A stretch of 64,000 bases of DNA from SZUA-217 sp034658975 (GTDB lineage: Bacteria > Actinomycetota > Acidimicrobiia > Spongiisociales > ZC4RG35), in the NCBI GenBank assembly GCA_034658975.1, contig JAYEGJ010000001.1:36957-100956 (forward strand). The letters run 5' to 3'. Below, one piece after another: positions 33,679 through 43,050 of the stretch; position 1 is the stretch's first letter, and each line of letters starts with the position of its first letter. The notes beneath the pieces were generated by a model, which was not told where the DNA came from, did no database searches, and saw nothing but the letters and a program-made list of their open reading frames with translations. A program made the position numbers and the translations under genes.

Positions 33679-34334
33679 TGTTCACGTGCGAGACCTGTGG
33701 CAAGGAGTTCGAGCTCCGTCAGGACATTCTCGACAAGTATCCGGGTTGGACGCCGAAGCAGTGTCTCGATTGCCGGAACTCTGATAACGCCAAGAAATCT
33801 GTGTCTGCCGCAGCGGAGAGCAGCGACACGGTGACTACTGCGACGAAGAACAAGGACATGACCACCGGCGAGGTGTTGGCCACTTTCACCGGTGGCCCCA
33901 AGACCGGCGTCTTCACAGACGGGGCATCCGAAGGCAACCCGGGTCCGGGGGGTTGGGGAGCAGTACTGGTTGTCGACGATGAGGTCGTCAGGGAGGATTA
34001 CGGCGCCGACGGCCATACCACTAACAATCGTATGGAACTCACGGCCATGATCGCCGGGCTCAAGATGGTTCCCGGTGACACGCCAGTTGTCATCTACACC
34101 GATTCCCAACTGGTGGTCAACATCCTGACGAAGTGGGCGGCAGGTTGGGAAGCCAAGGGTTGGAAGAAGAAGTCTCCCGGGGCGATCAAAAACATCGAAC
34201 TGGTGAAGGAGGCCTACTCACTGGCCCGAGCGCGACCCGATGTCAGCATCCAGTGGATCAGGGCCCACGGCGGCAATCGCTGGAATGAGTACGCCGACGC
34301 CCTGGCCACTGCGTACCGGCGCGAGGAGTTTTGA
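33678..34334 (+). CDS. rnhA: Ribonuclease HI with N-terminal zinc-ribbon
   Basis: 218 residues from ATG 33678 (TGATG overlap). Residues 1-35 form a CxxC...CxxC zinc ribbon (MFTCETCGKEFE; PKQCLDCRNSDN). The RNase HI domain begins at GVFTDGASEGNPGPGGWGAVL (first Asp), with NNRMELTAMI (Glu), VVIYTDSQLVV (Asp) and AHGGNRWNEYADALA (last Asp), so all catalytic residues are present. It degrades the RNA of RNA-DNA hybrids. The zinc ribbon is an unusual extra domain for this family. Confidence 0.92.
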   Translation: MFTCETCGKEFELRQDILDKYPGWTPKQCLDCRNSDNAKKSVSAAAESSDTVTTATKNKDMTTGEVLATFTGGPKTGVFTDGASEGNPGPGGWGAVLVVDDEVVREDYGADGHTTNNRMELTAMIAGLKMVPGDTPVVIYTDSQLVVNILTKWAAGWEAKGWKKKSPGAIKNIELVKEAYSLARARPDVSIQWIRAHGGNRWNEYADALATAYRREEF

Positions 34335-35329
34335 CCCAGATCGAGTATTCGACACCAGAGGAGGTGCGCGGGTTTGCCGCGTACACAGAAGCGTCTCCGC
34401 TGTACACCCAACTCGTCGAGGTGGTCGCCTCCAGCGATGAATTGATACGGGTGCTCAACCGGATCGAGAACACACCCCAGCTCAACATCCTCTTCGCTGC
34501 GGTCCAGTTCCTTCTCGACGATGAGCCCGATCAGGCCCTTTGCGCCTTCTACCCGAATCACACCGACGAGCCCGGTCCGGCAAGTGAAATAGGCCCGTTC
34601 TTCATCGATTTCGTTGTGACCCATGAGGAAGAGATCGCCGAGATAGGGCGGACTCGCTTCACGCAGACCAACGAGTGTCTGCGTTGCACGGCACTGTTCC
34701 CCGCGGTCGCCTCGGTGCCATTCGATGCCTGCCACCTCATCGACGTGGGCACCAGCGCCGGGCTCAACCTGGCGATGGACAGGTATGGCTATCGATGGGG
34801 TGATCTCGAGTGGGGGGCGGACTCACCGCTGATCCTGGAATCGGAGTTGAGGGGAACGATGGTTGTGCCTCGAGATGTGGAGTTCATCAGCCGGGTAGGA
34901 CTCGATCTCAATCCCGTGTTGCCGACGAACGCCGAAGACCGGCGATGGCTCAACGCTCTCATCTGGCCGGAGGAAAACGATCGGAAGCCTCGACTGAACG
35001 CAGCCTTGGACCTCGTCGCAGACGTGCCCATCAGCTACGTCGCCGGCAACGCGGTCGAGACCTTGCAGTCGGTTCTCGATGGGCTTTCGCCCGGAGAACC
35101 CGCGGTTGTGATGAACTCCTTGACCCTGAATCAGTTCTCCGTCGGCCAAAGGGAGTCCCTGGATCGAGTAATCCAGCAGGCTCGAAACCAGAGAGACGTC
35201 GTGCGTGTCACGTTTGAGGTCTACACCAGCCCGAATCAGTGGCCGAACCTCAGGGTCGACGACGGCACCGGGTGGAAGGAGTTTGGCCAGGCCCACCATC
35301 ACGGGGCCTGGGTCGAGTTCTACGCCTGA
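34331..35329 (+). CDS. DUF2332 family protein
   Basis: 332 residues from TTG 34331, overlapping the rnhA stop (TTGA). It matches the actinobacterial DUF2332 family in its hallmark blocks: TNECLRCTALFPA, HLIDVGTSAGLNLAMDRYGY and the C-terminal HHHGAWVEF. The DVGTSAGLN stretch resembles a SAM-binding glycine loop, so it may be a methyltransferase-like fold. No function is established to my knowledge. It overlaps the convergent SDR gene by 10 bases. Confidence 0.85.
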   Translation: MTQIEYSTPEEVRGFAAYTEASPLYTQLVEVVASSDELIRVLNRIENTPQLNILFAAVQFLLDDEPDQALCAFYPNHTDEPGPASEIGPFFIDFVVTHEEEIAEIGRTRFTQTNECLRCTALFPAVASVPFDACHLIDVGTSAGLNLAMDRYGYRWGDLEWGADSPLILESELRGTMVVPRDVEFISRVGLDLNPVLPTNAEDRRWLNALIWPEENDRKPRLNAALDLVADVPISYVAGNAVETLQSVLDGLSPGEPAVVMNSLTLNQFSVGQRESLDRVIQQARNQRDVVRVTFEVYTSPNQWPNLRVDDGTGWKEFGQAHHHGAWVEFYA

Positions 35330-36024
35330 CCGTAGACCGGGACCATTGCTCCGTTCATGACGCCGGATTCGTCGGACAAGAGGAACTGAGCCACCGCGGC
35401 GATCTCGTCGGGTGTTGGCCAATTGACATAGTCGGCGTAGGGGAGCGACCTGCGGGTTACGGGAGTGTCGATTACCGAAGGCATCAGCACGTTCGCGGTG
35501 ACCCCAGAGCCATCGAGTTCCTGAGCAACGCTTCGGGCCAACGCGACGACGCCGGCTTTCGCGATGTTGAACGCAACCTGACCTGCGGGGAAGTCGACAG
35601 CGGCCCTGCTCCCAACAAGGATGATTCGTCCCCATCCCGTCTCCTTGAGATATGGGATGGCGGCCCTCGTGGCGTAGAAGGCTGATCGAAGGTTGAGGTC
35701 GAGCATTCTCTCCAGCCGCACATCGTCGGTCTCGTCCACGTCTCGCCCTCCGGCCCAACCGCCGACGAGTGAGCAGACACCGTGGATTGATCCCCATCGG
35801 TCCGCTACATCCTTGAACAAGGTAGACACCGCCTCGGGGTTCGTGGCGTCGACTCTCGTCAGGAGAAGGCGGTCCTCATCGACCTCAAATTTTTCCTCGA
35901 ATTTGCGTGCCTCTTCGGGCATCAGATAGGTGACGGCAAGTCGGTAGTCGTCTTCGACCAGTCGGCGAATCAAGGAAGTCCCGAGACCACCTGTTCCGCC
36001 CGTGATGATGACTGTCTTTTCCAT
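35320..36024 (-). CDS. Short-chain dehydrogenase/reductase family protein (catalytic Tyr replaced)
   Basis: 234 residues from ATG 36024, with AGGA 6 bases upstream. Cofactor motif VIITGGTGGLGTSLIRRL and the Rossmann order fit classical SDRs. The active-site Ser is in ILVGSRAAVDF, but the YxxxK motif reads FNIAKAG, that is, Phe instead of Tyr. The residue before it is also different from most relatives. It may have lost oxidoreductase activity or use another acid. Downstream gene order (fbiD upstream on the same strand) gives no clear substrate. Confidence 0.85.
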   Translation of the reverse strand: MEKTVIITGGTGGLGTSLIRRLVEDDYRLAVTYLMPEEARKFEEKFEVDEDRLLLTRVDATNPEAVSTLFKDVADRWGSIHGVCSLVGGWAGGRDVDETDDVRLERMLDLNLRSAFYATRAAIPYLKETGWGRIILVGSRAAVDFPAGQVAFNIAKAGVVALARSVAQELDGSGVTANVLMPSVIDTPVTRRSLPYADYVNWPTPDEIAAVAQFLLSDESGVMNGAMVPVYGQA

Positions 36025-36052
36025 GGCTTTCCTGGTCAATATAGGTTGTCGG

Positions 36053-36643
36053 TCAAGTCAGAACACTTCGAATCCACGTCCCGCGCGGATGTTGTTGCGC
36101 CGATTGGAGATCGGCCGGCGAATCGACGTCATGGAGGAAACCGATCCTGGCCAACACCACGGGCTCGGTCATCCGGGTCATATGGCGATGAAAGCTCCCG
36201 GCGCCGTAGGCGAATTCGAACGGTGTTGAGGCGCTCAAGGCCGACGTTCCACCGTCGGAGGACGGAGCGATTACCTCGGCCCCGGACGTGATTGCGTCCT
36301 CGAGAGCTTCGAGGTCTTCTGTCATCAGTAGAGGCAGGTCTGAGTGGAGGACCACCCACCGTGACCGGGCTGCCAAGGCCCATTCGGCGCCTGCCGCGGC
36401 GGCTGCGTTCAGGCCCTCATCGGGATCGGCAATGGATGGGAATCCCGAGCCTGTGGCCCATTCGGCCACCTCGGGATCAGCGGTCACGAAAAGAGGCAGG
36501 AGGCCTGATGATTCAACGGCGCCGCCGACCTGCTCCGCGAGAGCCCGACCGAGTGATGCTCTCTGCGTGTCGGTGAGGGCCGCGCCCAATCTTTGCTTGC
36601 CGACGCTGAATGACCTAACGGGAACTACGGCGACGGTCGGCAT
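36053..36643 (-). CDS. fbiD: 2-phospho-L-lactate/PEP guanylyltransferase (F420 biosynthesis)
   Basis: 196 residues of the CofC/FbiD family, which makes the GTP-activated lactate or PEP precursor of coenzyme F420. Visible are VAVVPVRSFSVGKQRLGAAL (nucleotide-binding N-terminus), WVVLHSDLPLL (metal-binding Asp), IAPSSDGGTSAL and FAYGAGSFHRHM. It supports F420 synthesis in this organism, matching the F420-dependent enzyme at 16568. Other fbi genes are not in the window. Confidence 0.9.
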   Translation of the reverse strand: MPTVAVVPVRSFSVGKQRLGAALTDTQRASLGRALAEQVGGAVESSGLLPLFVTADPEVAEWATGSGFPSIADPDEGLNAAAAAGAEWALAARSRWVVLHSDLPLLMTEDLEALEDAITSGAEVIAPSSDGGTSALSASTPFEFAYGAGSFHRHMTRMTEPVVLARIGFLHDVDSPADLQSAQQHPRGTWIRSVLT

Positions 36644-36731
36644 AGGACAAGATTAGTTATCAATTACTGGGACGGAATAGCCCGGGTTGACAGTCCGTTG
36701 ACCCCGGCAGAACCGTCAAGATTGGAAGCTG

Positions 36732-37016
36732 ATGCCAAAGGCAGTGTGGAATGGAACCGTTCTCGCAGAGAGCGACGAAACGATTGTCGTAGAAGGCAAT
36801 CATTACTTCCCGCCCGGCTCCATCAACCGGGAGTATTTCGACACGTCGAATTCGCACACCCGCTGCTACTGGAAGGGCAAGGCAAGCTATTACGACGTCT
36901 CCGTCGCCGGCCAGACCAACTCAGACGCTGCCTGGTACTACCCCGATCCTTCGAAGAAGGCGTCTGCCATCAAGGATTACGTCGCCTTCTGGCGTGGCGT
37001 GAAGGTCGAGGCCTAG
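36732..37016 (+). CDS. DUF427 family protein
   Basis: 94 residues of the DUF427 fold: KAVWNGTVLAESDETIVVEGN, FPPGSINREYF, HTRCYWKGKASYYDV and DAAWYYPDPSKKASAIKDYVAF are the family blocks. Small soluble beta-barrel-like protein common in actinobacteria; function not established. Confidence 0.9.
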   Translation: MPKAVWNGTVLAESDETIVVEGNHYFPPGSINREYFDTSNSHTRCYWKGKASYYDVSVAGQTNSDAAWYYPDPSKKASAIKDYVAFWRGVKVEA

Positions 37017-37032
37017 GGACGGACCCCTAGCC

Positions 37033-37473
37033 CTAGGGCACCACCATCACCGGGCACGATGACAGGTGGCACAGCCTGTCTGCAACGGAGCCCAGGAGCA
37101 TGCGCTCGGCGAGTCCGGCGCCACGCCTGCCCACGACAATCAGGTCGGCGTCGTTGTTCTCGGCAACGGCGATCAGGCGATTGACCGGATCTCCCAACTC
37201 TTCGACTGTTTCGTGATCGACTCCTTCGAGGTTCAGGCTCTTCTCGATCTCGGCGAGGATCCTCTGCTGCCCCTCGATGAGGGCGGCCGACAGCGCCTCG
37301 GGTGATGGGGGAGCGCCTCCGATACCCCACCATCCTTCGGGGGTGCGAACGACGGTCACAAGAAGAAGCCGAGCTTTCCAGTGCCGGGCGATGGCCGCGG
37401 CGTGGGCTGCCGCCCGGTTTCCCCCCTCCGAGCCGTCGACGCCGGTCACGATGGTTGAAACTTGCCATTCCAT
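37033..37473 (-). CDS. Universal stress protein (UspA family)
   Basis: 146 residues from ATG 37473, with GGAGG 5 bases before it. The USP fold has IVTGVDGSEGGNRAAAHAAA at the start and the ATP-binding motif VVGRRGAGLAERMLLGSVA near the end (G-2x-G-9x-G-S). Such proteins bind ATP and support survival under stress or low oxygen. Three more USP genes or remnants occur in the island (52524, 52993, 57715). Confidence 0.93.
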   Translation of the reverse strand: MEWQVSTIVTGVDGSEGGNRAAAHAAAIARHWKARLLLVTVVRTPEGWWGIGGAPPSPEALSAALIEGQQRILAEIEKSLNLEGVDHETVEELGDPVNRLIAVAENNDADLIVVGRRGAGLAERMLLGSVADRLCHLSSCPVMVVP

Positions 37474-37492
37474 TTGGACCTCCACGCAGGAT

Positions 37493-37951
37493 CTATATCA
37501 ACGACTGGACTATATGCCCAGCGACCAGCCCATAAAGACCGGCAACCAAATCATCCATCGTCACTCCTACCGATCCCGAGAGGCTTTCGGCACGAGCGAC
37601 ACCGGGAAATGCTCTTTTGAAGATATCAGCTGCTCTGAAGACGATCCAGGCGACCAAGCCACCGGGCCAGAGGGCGAGTCCGATCAGCGCCAGGAAGGTC
37701 CCTGCCGCTTCATCGACAACTATCCATCCGGCGTCGCCTTCCTCCTCGACGAATGCCCGTGTCGACCAAATCGACAGGAGAACCACGACGACGGTTGCCG
37801 CCGCCTGCGCCGCCCATCCCCAGGTCTCACCGATGGCAACTGCGAAAATGGCTGCGAAGAAAGCCCCGACGGTGCCGGATCCCATATCACTGTCGCGGAC
37901 TTTTCCGAGGATCAGACCGGTTCCGAACCAGGAGGCGACGAGGCGCTTCAT
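37493..37951 (-). CDS. pgpA: Phosphatidylglycerophosphatase A
   Basis: 152 residues from ATG 37951. PgpA makes phosphatidylglycerol from its phosphate. Features are SWFGTGLILGKVRDSDMGSGTVG at the N-terminus, WIVVDEAAGTFLAL (catalytic acidic residues), WIVFRAADIFKRAFP and SGSVGVTMDDLVAGLYG. The usual KxxPGP-like motif is replaced by the RDSDMGSGT form. Four membrane helices. It is divergent from ilvE. Confidence 0.87.
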   Translation of the reverse strand: MKRLVASWFGTGLILGKVRDSDMGSGTVGAFFAAIFAVAIGETWGWAAQAAATVVVVLLSIWSTRAFVEEEGDAGWIVVDEAAGTFLALIGLALWPGGLVAWIVFRAADIFKRAFPGVARAESLSGSVGVTMDDLVAGLYGLVAGHIVQSLI

Positions 37952-38007
37952 CCCGCGGACATTAGGACCGGGTTTCGATGATCGCCGGTTGCGTATAGCC
38001 TTTGGGG

Positions 38008-38922
38008 ATGGAACCGGCATCTCATATCTGGAGTGACGGCGAGCTCATCCCATGGGAAGACGCCACCGTCCATTTTCTATCGCACGCTCTTCACTACGGA
38101 ACCGGTGTGTTCGAAGGCATCCGGGCCTACAAGACTCCGGAGGGGCCGGCTGTATTCAGACTCAATGAGCACATGCTTCGGCTCGAGGCATCGGCTCTCG
38201 CCTATGGCATCCCGATGAGATGGTCGGTGGAGGAGATGAACGAGGCATGCCGAGAACTGCTCAGGGCCACCGGACTGGAATCGGCCTATATCCGCCCGTT
38301 GGTTTTCTACGACATAGGCACCATCGGATTGGATCCGAGCAGCAACCACGTCAGCACGATGATGGCGGCCTTCGAGTTCGGGGCCTACCTGGGCGAAGAG
38401 GGCATTAACAACGGAATCACTGCCATGGTTTCGACATGGCGGCGGATATCCCATACCTCGTTGATACCGACTGCAAAGGGCTCCGGCGGTTACCTGAACT
38501 CGGTGCTCGCCAAGATGGAGGCTTCGAGGAACGGTTACGACGAGGCGATCATGCTCAATGAGGCCGGGTCGATCTCGGAGGGAAGCGGAATGAACCTCTT
38601 CACCGTGAGCGACGGCGTCGTGTTCACCCCGCCGGTCTCTTCCGGGATCCTCGAGGGACTCACCCGCAACTCGGTCATCGAGTTACTCACCGACGAGGGC
38701 GTCGAGGTTCGTGAGGTCGAGCTGGCACGCGGTTCGATCTACACCGCCGACGAGATGTTCCTCACGGGGACGGCCGCCGAAGTGACTCCTATACGTGAAG
38801 TGGACGGGAGGCCTGTGGGGCCGGGCAAGCCAGGACCGATCACCCGCAAGGCACAGGACCTCTTCGGTTCCGCGGTCATGGGCAAGCTCGATGCCTACCG
38901 GCACTGGCTCGACTTCGTATAG
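38008..38922 (+). CDS. ilvE: Branched-chain amino-acid aminotransferase
   Basis: 304 residues from ATG 38008. Fold class IV PLP enzyme: HALHYGTGVFEGIRAY, the PLP Lys in IPTAKGSGGYLNSVLAKMEA, EAIMLNEAGSISEGSGMNLF and TGTAAEVTPI. It interconverts branched amino acids and 2-oxo acids. TTG 38002 just upstream is less likely as start. Confidence 0.94.
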   Translation: MEPASHIWSDGELIPWEDATVHFLSHALHYGTGVFEGIRAYKTPEGPAVFRLNEHMLRLEASALAYGIPMRWSVEEMNEACRELLRATGLESAYIRPLVFYDIGTIGLDPSSNHVSTMMAAFEFGAYLGEEGINNGITAMVSTWRRISHTSLIPTAKGSGGYLNSVLAKMEASRNGYDEAIMLNEAGSISEGSGMNLFTVSDGVVFTPPVSSGILEGLTRNSVIELLTDEGVEVREVELARGSIYTADEMFLTGTAAEVTPIREVDGRPVGPGKPGPITRKAQDLFGSAVMGKLDAYRHWLDFV

Positions 38923-38938
38923 GAGCAAGGAGCCCGTC

Positions 38939-39424
38939 ATGGCCCAACAGCCCAATGTGGAGATCGCCGATAGCGATCGTCCAAGATCGAAACCGCAACC
39001 AGGGTCCGCAATTGCCTGGCGCTCCTCGAAGCCCGGTCTGCCTTCGGGTCCCGACGATATCCCGGAGGGTCCCGGATTCGGGCATGCCGGCCCGGATCCT
39101 GGGTGGGCGTATCAGCTGGTTCGAAGAACCGAACTGCCCGATGACGATCCGCGCCTCGATTCTGTCGTTGTCGGTCTCGTCCTGGCAAGGGCCTCGGCGC
39201 TGGGTCGCGCTCCTGTCCCGGAGGACATTGACGTAGCACTCGTGCTCTGTGGCTACGCCGAAGACGCCGGACCCGACTGGGTTGAGCGGCGGGAGCGGTG
39301 GCTGGCGGCCGTCCCTCACGACCAACGTCCTGGCGCTACCGCGGTAGGTGAGGTAGATCGCGAACTGATCACAGCGAAGCCCGAGCAGATCAGGTTCGCC
39401 CATCGTCTCTCCGGCAAGGATTAG
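38939..39424 (+). CDS. Conserved-looking actinobacterial protein, unknown
   Basis: 161 residues from ATG 38939, with AAGGAG 8 bases upstream and 16 bases after ilvE. Soluble and acidic. Blocks include [40 protein letters not shown] and [18 protein letters not shown]. The last block and the GWAY motif look conserved, but I cannot name the family. Probably co-transcribed with ilvE. Confidence 0.72.
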   Translation: MAQQPNVEIADSDRPRSKPQPGSAIAWRSSKPGLPSGPDDIPEGPGFGHAGPDPGWAYQLVRRTELPDDDPRLDSVVVGLVLARASALGRAPVPEDIDVALVLCGYAEDAGPDWVERRERWLAAVPHDQRPGATAVGEVDRELITAKPEQIRFAHRLSGKD

Positions 39425-39434
39425 TGGTCTTCAA

Positions 39435-40196
39435 ATGAAGATCGTTCGAATCAAAGCCGGCGATGACATCGCCTATGGCGTCGCCGATGCAGAAGGCGTG
39501 CTGATTTACAAGGGCTCTCCCTTCGTGGCATGGGAGCCGACCGAGACCGTCGTGCCCTGGCCAAACGTCAATCTGCTGTCACCTGTGATCCCCACCAAGG
39601 TTCTGTGCATAGGCAAGAACTATGAGGACCATGCCGTCGAGTTCGACGGCGAAGTCCCCGAAGAGCCGCTGGTGTTCATGAAGCCAGCCACGGCGGTGAT
39701 CGGCCAGAACCAACCTGTTGTTCATCCCAAGATCTCCAAGGAGGTCCACCACGAGGCCGAACTGGCGGTGGTGATGAGCCGGCCGGCCCGCCACATCAAG
39801 GCCGAGGACGCCTCGCAGTACATCTTTGGATATACGGCGGCCAACGATGTCACCGCCAGAGACCTGCAAGAGACCGACGTTCAGTGGACCCGGGCCAAAG
39901 GGTTCGACACCTTCTGTCCTCTCGGTCCGGCGATCGAGACGGAGTTGGATCCGCTGGAGAGGCTCGCGGTGATCTGCAAGGTCAATGGCGAGGTCCGCCA
40001 GGCCGGGTTCACCTCGGACATGGTCTTCGGCGTTGCGGAGATCATCGAGTACATCACTGCTTTCATGACTCTGCTCCCCGGTGACGTCATCCTCACCGGA
40101 ACGCCGTCGGGTGTGAGCAAGGTTGAGCCCGGCGACGTCATGGACGTCGAGGTTGACGGCATCGGCACTCTCACCAATCCGGTCGTGGCCGGATGA
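39435..40196 (+). CDS. Fumarylacetoacetate hydrolase family protein
   Basis: 253 residues. FAH fold with [25 protein letters not shown], the metal-ligand block [33 protein letters not shown] and [20 protein letters not shown]. It hydrolyses or isomerises a 2-oxo or 2-hydroxy dienoate. Its GTGA-like overlap with gltX repeats the FAH-gltX pairing seen in mycobacteria (Rv2993c-gltS). Confidence 0.92.
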   Translation: MKIVRIKAGDDIAYGVADAEGVLIYKGSPFVAWEPTETVVPWPNVNLLSPVIPTKVLCIGKNYEDHAVEFDGEVPEEPLVFMKPATAVIGQNQPVVHPKISKEVHHEAELAVVMSRPARHIKAEDASQYIFGYTAANDVTARDLQETDVQWTRAKGFDTFCPLGPAIETELDPLERLAVICKVNGEVRQAGFTSDMVFGVAEIIEYITAFMTLLPGDVILTGTPSGVSKVEPGDVMDVEVDGIGTLTNPVVAG

Positions 40197-41614
40197 CGGT
40201 GCGAGTGCGGATGGCACCGTCGCCGACGGGGACGCTCCACGTCGGCACGGCGAGGGCGGCCCTCTTCAATTGGCTCTACGCAAGGGCAAAGGGCGGCACC
40301 TTCATACTTCGCATCGACGACACCGATCAGGAGCGTTCAACCAAGGAGCTCGAAGACGAGATTCTTGGCTCCCTCCGCTGGCTCGGACTGGATTGGGACG
40401 AGGGGGTTGGCGTTGGTGGCCCCCATGGCTCATACCGGCAGTCGGATCGACTGGATCGCTATCGGGAGGTGGCTCATCAACTCGTGGAGTCGAAAGCTGC
40501 GTATTTCGATGACCGTCCCGGTGATGAACTGGAGGCCCTCCGCCAGCAGGCGCAGAAGGAAGGCAAGCACCCCGGCCATTACATCCGGAAGCCCGAGTCC
40601 CCTGCTGAGCAGGGTGTCATCCGGCTTTCCGTGCCCCAGGATGCGCCGGTCGTCTTCGAGGACGTTGTTCGTGGCACGGTCAGCTTCGAGCCCCAGGACA
40701 TCGACGACTTCGTGATCCTGCGAAGCAACGGCACTCCGACCTATCACCTGGCGTCGACTGTCGATGACGTCGACTACGAGATCACCCACGTCGCAAGGGG
40801 AGAGGATCTGCTCCCCTCGACACCAAAGCACATCCTGTTGACCCGTGCGATGGGCCATGAGGAGCCGACCTACGCCCACCTTCCGCTGTTATTCGGGACG
40901 GATGGGAAGAAGCTTTCGAAGCGTCACGGAGCAACTTCCCTGTCGGAATACCGGGCTGCGGGGTTCCTCGCCGATGCCGTCTTCAACTACCTGGCAATTC
41001 TCGGCTGGTCTCCGGACGCCGAGACGACGGTGTTCTCGCGTGATCGGGCGGTCGAGACCTTCGACTTGACCAACGTCAACAAGAACCCGGCGGCGTTCGA
41101 TCCGGACAAGCTGGCCTGGATGAACGGCGAGTACATCCGGGCGCTCGACTCGTCGGAGTTCAACGCGTTGGTCAGGCCCGATGTCGAGACGGCTGTGGGC
41201 CGGGCTCTCAACGACGACGAGTGGGCCAGGTTCGAGGAGATCGGACCGCTGGTCCAGGAGAGGACCAAACTCTTGCCCGAGGCGGGGGAGCAGGTGGTGT
41301 TCCTGTTCAACGACATCGGTAGTTACGACGAGAAGTCATGGAACAAGGTGATGACCAAGGAAGGCGTCCCGGCCATCCTCGACTCGGCCCGACTCGCACT
41401 GTCGGACCTCGACGACTGGTCCACCGAGTCGATCGAGACTGGTCTTCGCTCGATGATCGAAGGTATGGCGATCGGTGTCGGAAAGGCGCTTCAGCCGATC
41501 AGGGTCGCCGTGACCGGTTCGTCGGTGAGCCCGCCCCTCTTCGAGTCACTGGCTGCCCTGGGACGGGAGGCCAGCCTGGAGCGCATCGGCAGAGCCAGAC
41601 AAGAGTTGGGATGA
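40193..41614 (+). CDS. gltX: Glutamyl-tRNA synthetase
   Basis: 473 residues from ATG 40193 overlapping the previous stop. Class I motif HIGH appears as [24 protein letters not shown] as [16 protein letters not shown]. It charges tRNA-Glu (and possibly tRNA-Gln for the amidotransferase route). A tRNA-Glu gene follows 33 bases downstream, so enzyme and tRNA are next to each other. Confidence 0.96.
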   Translation: MTVRVRMAPSPTGTLHVGTARAALFNWLYARAKGGTFILRIDDTDQERSTKELEDEILGSLRWLGLDWDEGVGVGGPHGSYRQSDRLDRYREVAHQLVESKAAYFDDRPGDELEALRQQAQKEGKHPGHYIRKPESPAEQGVIRLSVPQDAPVVFEDVVRGTVSFEPQDIDDFVILRSNGTPTYHLASTVDDVDYEITHVARGEDLLPSTPKHILLTRAMGHEEPTYAHLPLLFGTDGKKLSKRHGATSLSEYRAAGFLADAVFNYLAILGWSPDAETTVFSRDRAVETFDLTNVNKNPAAFDPDKLAWMNGEYIRALDSSEFNALVRPDVETAVGRALNDDEWARFEEIGPLVQERTKLLPEAGEQVVFLFNDIGSYDEKSWNKVMTKEGVPAILDSARLALSDLDDWSTESIETGLRSMIEGMAIGVGKALQPIRVAVTGSSVSPPLFESLAALGREASLERIGRARQELG

Positions 41615-41647
41615 CTCACACCCCGGCGTAATCTCTAGCCATCCTCT

Positions 41648-41723
41648 GGTCCCGTCGTCCAGTGGTCTAGGACGCCGGCCTTTCAAGCCGGAAACGCCGG
41701 TTCGAACCCGGTCGGGACTGCCA
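41648..41723 (+). tRNA. tRNA-Glu (anticodon TTC)
   Basis: Complete cloverleaf: acceptor GGTCCCG/CGGGACT, D arm GTCC...GGAC, anticodon stem CCGGC/GCCGG around loop CTTTCAA (anticodon TTC), T arm GCCGG-TTCGAAC-CCGGT and an encoded CCA. Bases 41679-41724 are repeated exactly at 58776-58821, the mark of integration at this tRNA. Confidence 0.95.
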
Positions 41724-41724
41724 G
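41679..41724 (+). repeat. Attachment-site core, left copy (3' part of tRNA-Glu)
   Basis: 46 bases from the anticodon loop to one base after CCA, identical to 58776-58821 in direct orientation. The bases just before and after differ, so identity stops sharply, as at recombinase crossover sites. Confidence 0.85.
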
Positions 41725-41901
41725 CTAGAGCCCCTGGTCAGAGGCTGTCGCATGAATCCGCGAAATCCTCGGCTAGTGGTACGGGTGTTTGTTGTGACAC
41801 CTCGCATCTGGGAAAGGAACTCGGTACATGATCGGCAGCAGCGGTTATGCCTTGTCCGCTAGTGTCGCCGGCAGGTGTTGCCATGACGAAGGAGGCATTC
41901 G

Positions 41902-42564
41902 ATGGTTACCCAGACCGAGTCGTTCCCAGCCCGTTTGGACATCGACTATCCCGAGAAACTTGACAGGTTCTCGACGTTCTTCCGTCTGATCTGGGCGATA
42001 CCCATCCTCATCATTGCGGGGCTTCTGTCAGCAACCTCGAGTTCAACGGTGACAACCATTGTGGTCACCGAAACCGGCAAAATCGTGTCACAGGCCTCAG
42101 AGAGCGGAGGGGGGATCGTCGGCGGGCTGTTTGCTGCGACGTTGCTGATGATTGTGTTCCGACAGCGATACCCACGGTGGTGGTTCGACTTCGGACGGGA
42201 GTTCGCTCGTTTCGGGATGCGTGTCGGTGCCTACCTGGCCCTGCTCACCGATGAGTATCCCTCGACCACCGATGAGCAGTCAGTGCATCTCGAGCTCGAC
42301 TACCCAGACGTTGAACAGGACCTCAATCGTTGGCTGCCGTTGGTGAAATGGTTCCTAGCAATCCCCCACTACATCGTGCTCGCTCTTCTGGCCATCGGCG
42401 CCATCTTCGCGATCTTCATCGCTTGGTTCGCTGTCCTTTTCACCGGGCGTTACCCACGAGGACTGTTCGACTACGTGGTCGGGGTGGCCAGATGGGCTTT
42501 GCGCATACAGGCCTACGCAATCTTGTTGGTCACCGACCGATACCCACCCTTCAGCCTCCAATGA
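41902..42564 (+). CDS. DUF4389 family membrane protein
   Basis: 220 residues with four to five membrane helices in two similar halves: DYPEKLDRFSTFFRLIWAIP and, later, LNRWLPLVKWFLAIPHYIVL; RYPRWWFDFGREFARFGMRV and RYPRGLFDYVVGVARWALRI. This internal repeat and the RYPRxxFD blocks are the DUF4389 pattern. Function unknown. It is the first gene after the tRNA in the putative island. Confidence 0.85.
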   Translation: MVTQTESFPARLDIDYPEKLDRFSTFFRLIWAIPILIIAGLLSATSSSTVTTIVVTETGKIVSQASESGGGIVGGLFAATLLMIVFRQRYPRWWFDFGREFARFGMRVGAYLALLTDEYPSTTDEQSVHLELDYPDVEQDLNRWLPLVKWFLAIPHYIVLALLAIGAIFAIFIAWFAVLFTGRYPRGLFDYVVGVARWALRIQAYAILLVTDRYPPFSLQ

Positions 42565-42596
42565 ACCGTAAACAGCAGCTCAGCAAGGAGACCACA

Positions 42597-42917
42597 ATGA
42601 AGGCAAGACACATGTCCAGGAGTCTGCGATGGGTTGTAATCGCCGTTGCTCTGATGGTGGTCCTGTCGGCATGTGCCGCTGGAGCCAACCCAACTGTTGA
42701 TACACCGTCGGCAGACGGCAACGTGGCTGGGTTCTGGTTGGGACTCTGGCAGGGAATCATCGTTCCGATCGCCTTCATTGTCTCTCTGTTCTCAGATACC
42801 GTCAGCATCTATGAGGTCCATAACAACGGCGGCTGGTATGACTTCGGGTTCGTCATTGGTGCCGGGTTCTTCCTGGGCGGTGGTGGAGCGGGCGCCAGGG
42901 GCGCAACACGACGCTGA
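42597..42917 (+). CDS. Small lipoprotein-like membrane protein
   Basis: 106 residues from ATG 42597, preceded by CAAGGAG. Signal peptide ending in MVVLSACAAG, a lipobox. Two hydrophobic helices follow, FWLGLWQGIIVPIAFIVSLF and FGFVIGAGFFLGGGGAGARG. The block YEVHNNGGWYDFGFVIG with its Gly-rich end is often seen in small actinobacterial proteins found with DUF4389, but I cannot name the family. Confidence 0.65.
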   Translation: MKARHMSRSLRWVVIAVALMVVLSACAAGANPTVDTPSADGNVAGFWLGLWQGIIVPIAFIVSLFSDTVSIYEVHNNGGWYDFGFVIGAGFFLGGGGAGARGATRR

Positions 42918-42966
42918 CCACTTTCGAGCACGGTTACTGACCTCATTCTGGATCTGACCGGACATC

Positions 42967-43050
42967 ATGTCTGCAGACTCAAGGGCGATCGTCCGGTACG
43001 AGTACGGCTCACTCGATGTCCTTCAATTCAAAACCGTGCCGCTAAGTCAC
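42967..43050 (+). pseudogene. N-terminal fragment of a zinc-type alcohol dehydrogenase/quinone reductase
   Basis: The frame begins SRAIVRYEYGSLDVLQFKTV, typical of the first strand pair of MDR-family quinone oxidoreductases (xAIVxxxYGxPDVLxLxxV). After about 25 codons the similarity ends and the rest up to 43206 is unrelated. The gene body is missing. Confidence 0.55.

Noticed and set aside
37025..37038. CCCTAG-CC-CTAGGG hairpin between DUF427 and the USP gene as a terminator
   Set aside because: The loop of 2 bases is too small and the stem overlaps the USP stop codon.
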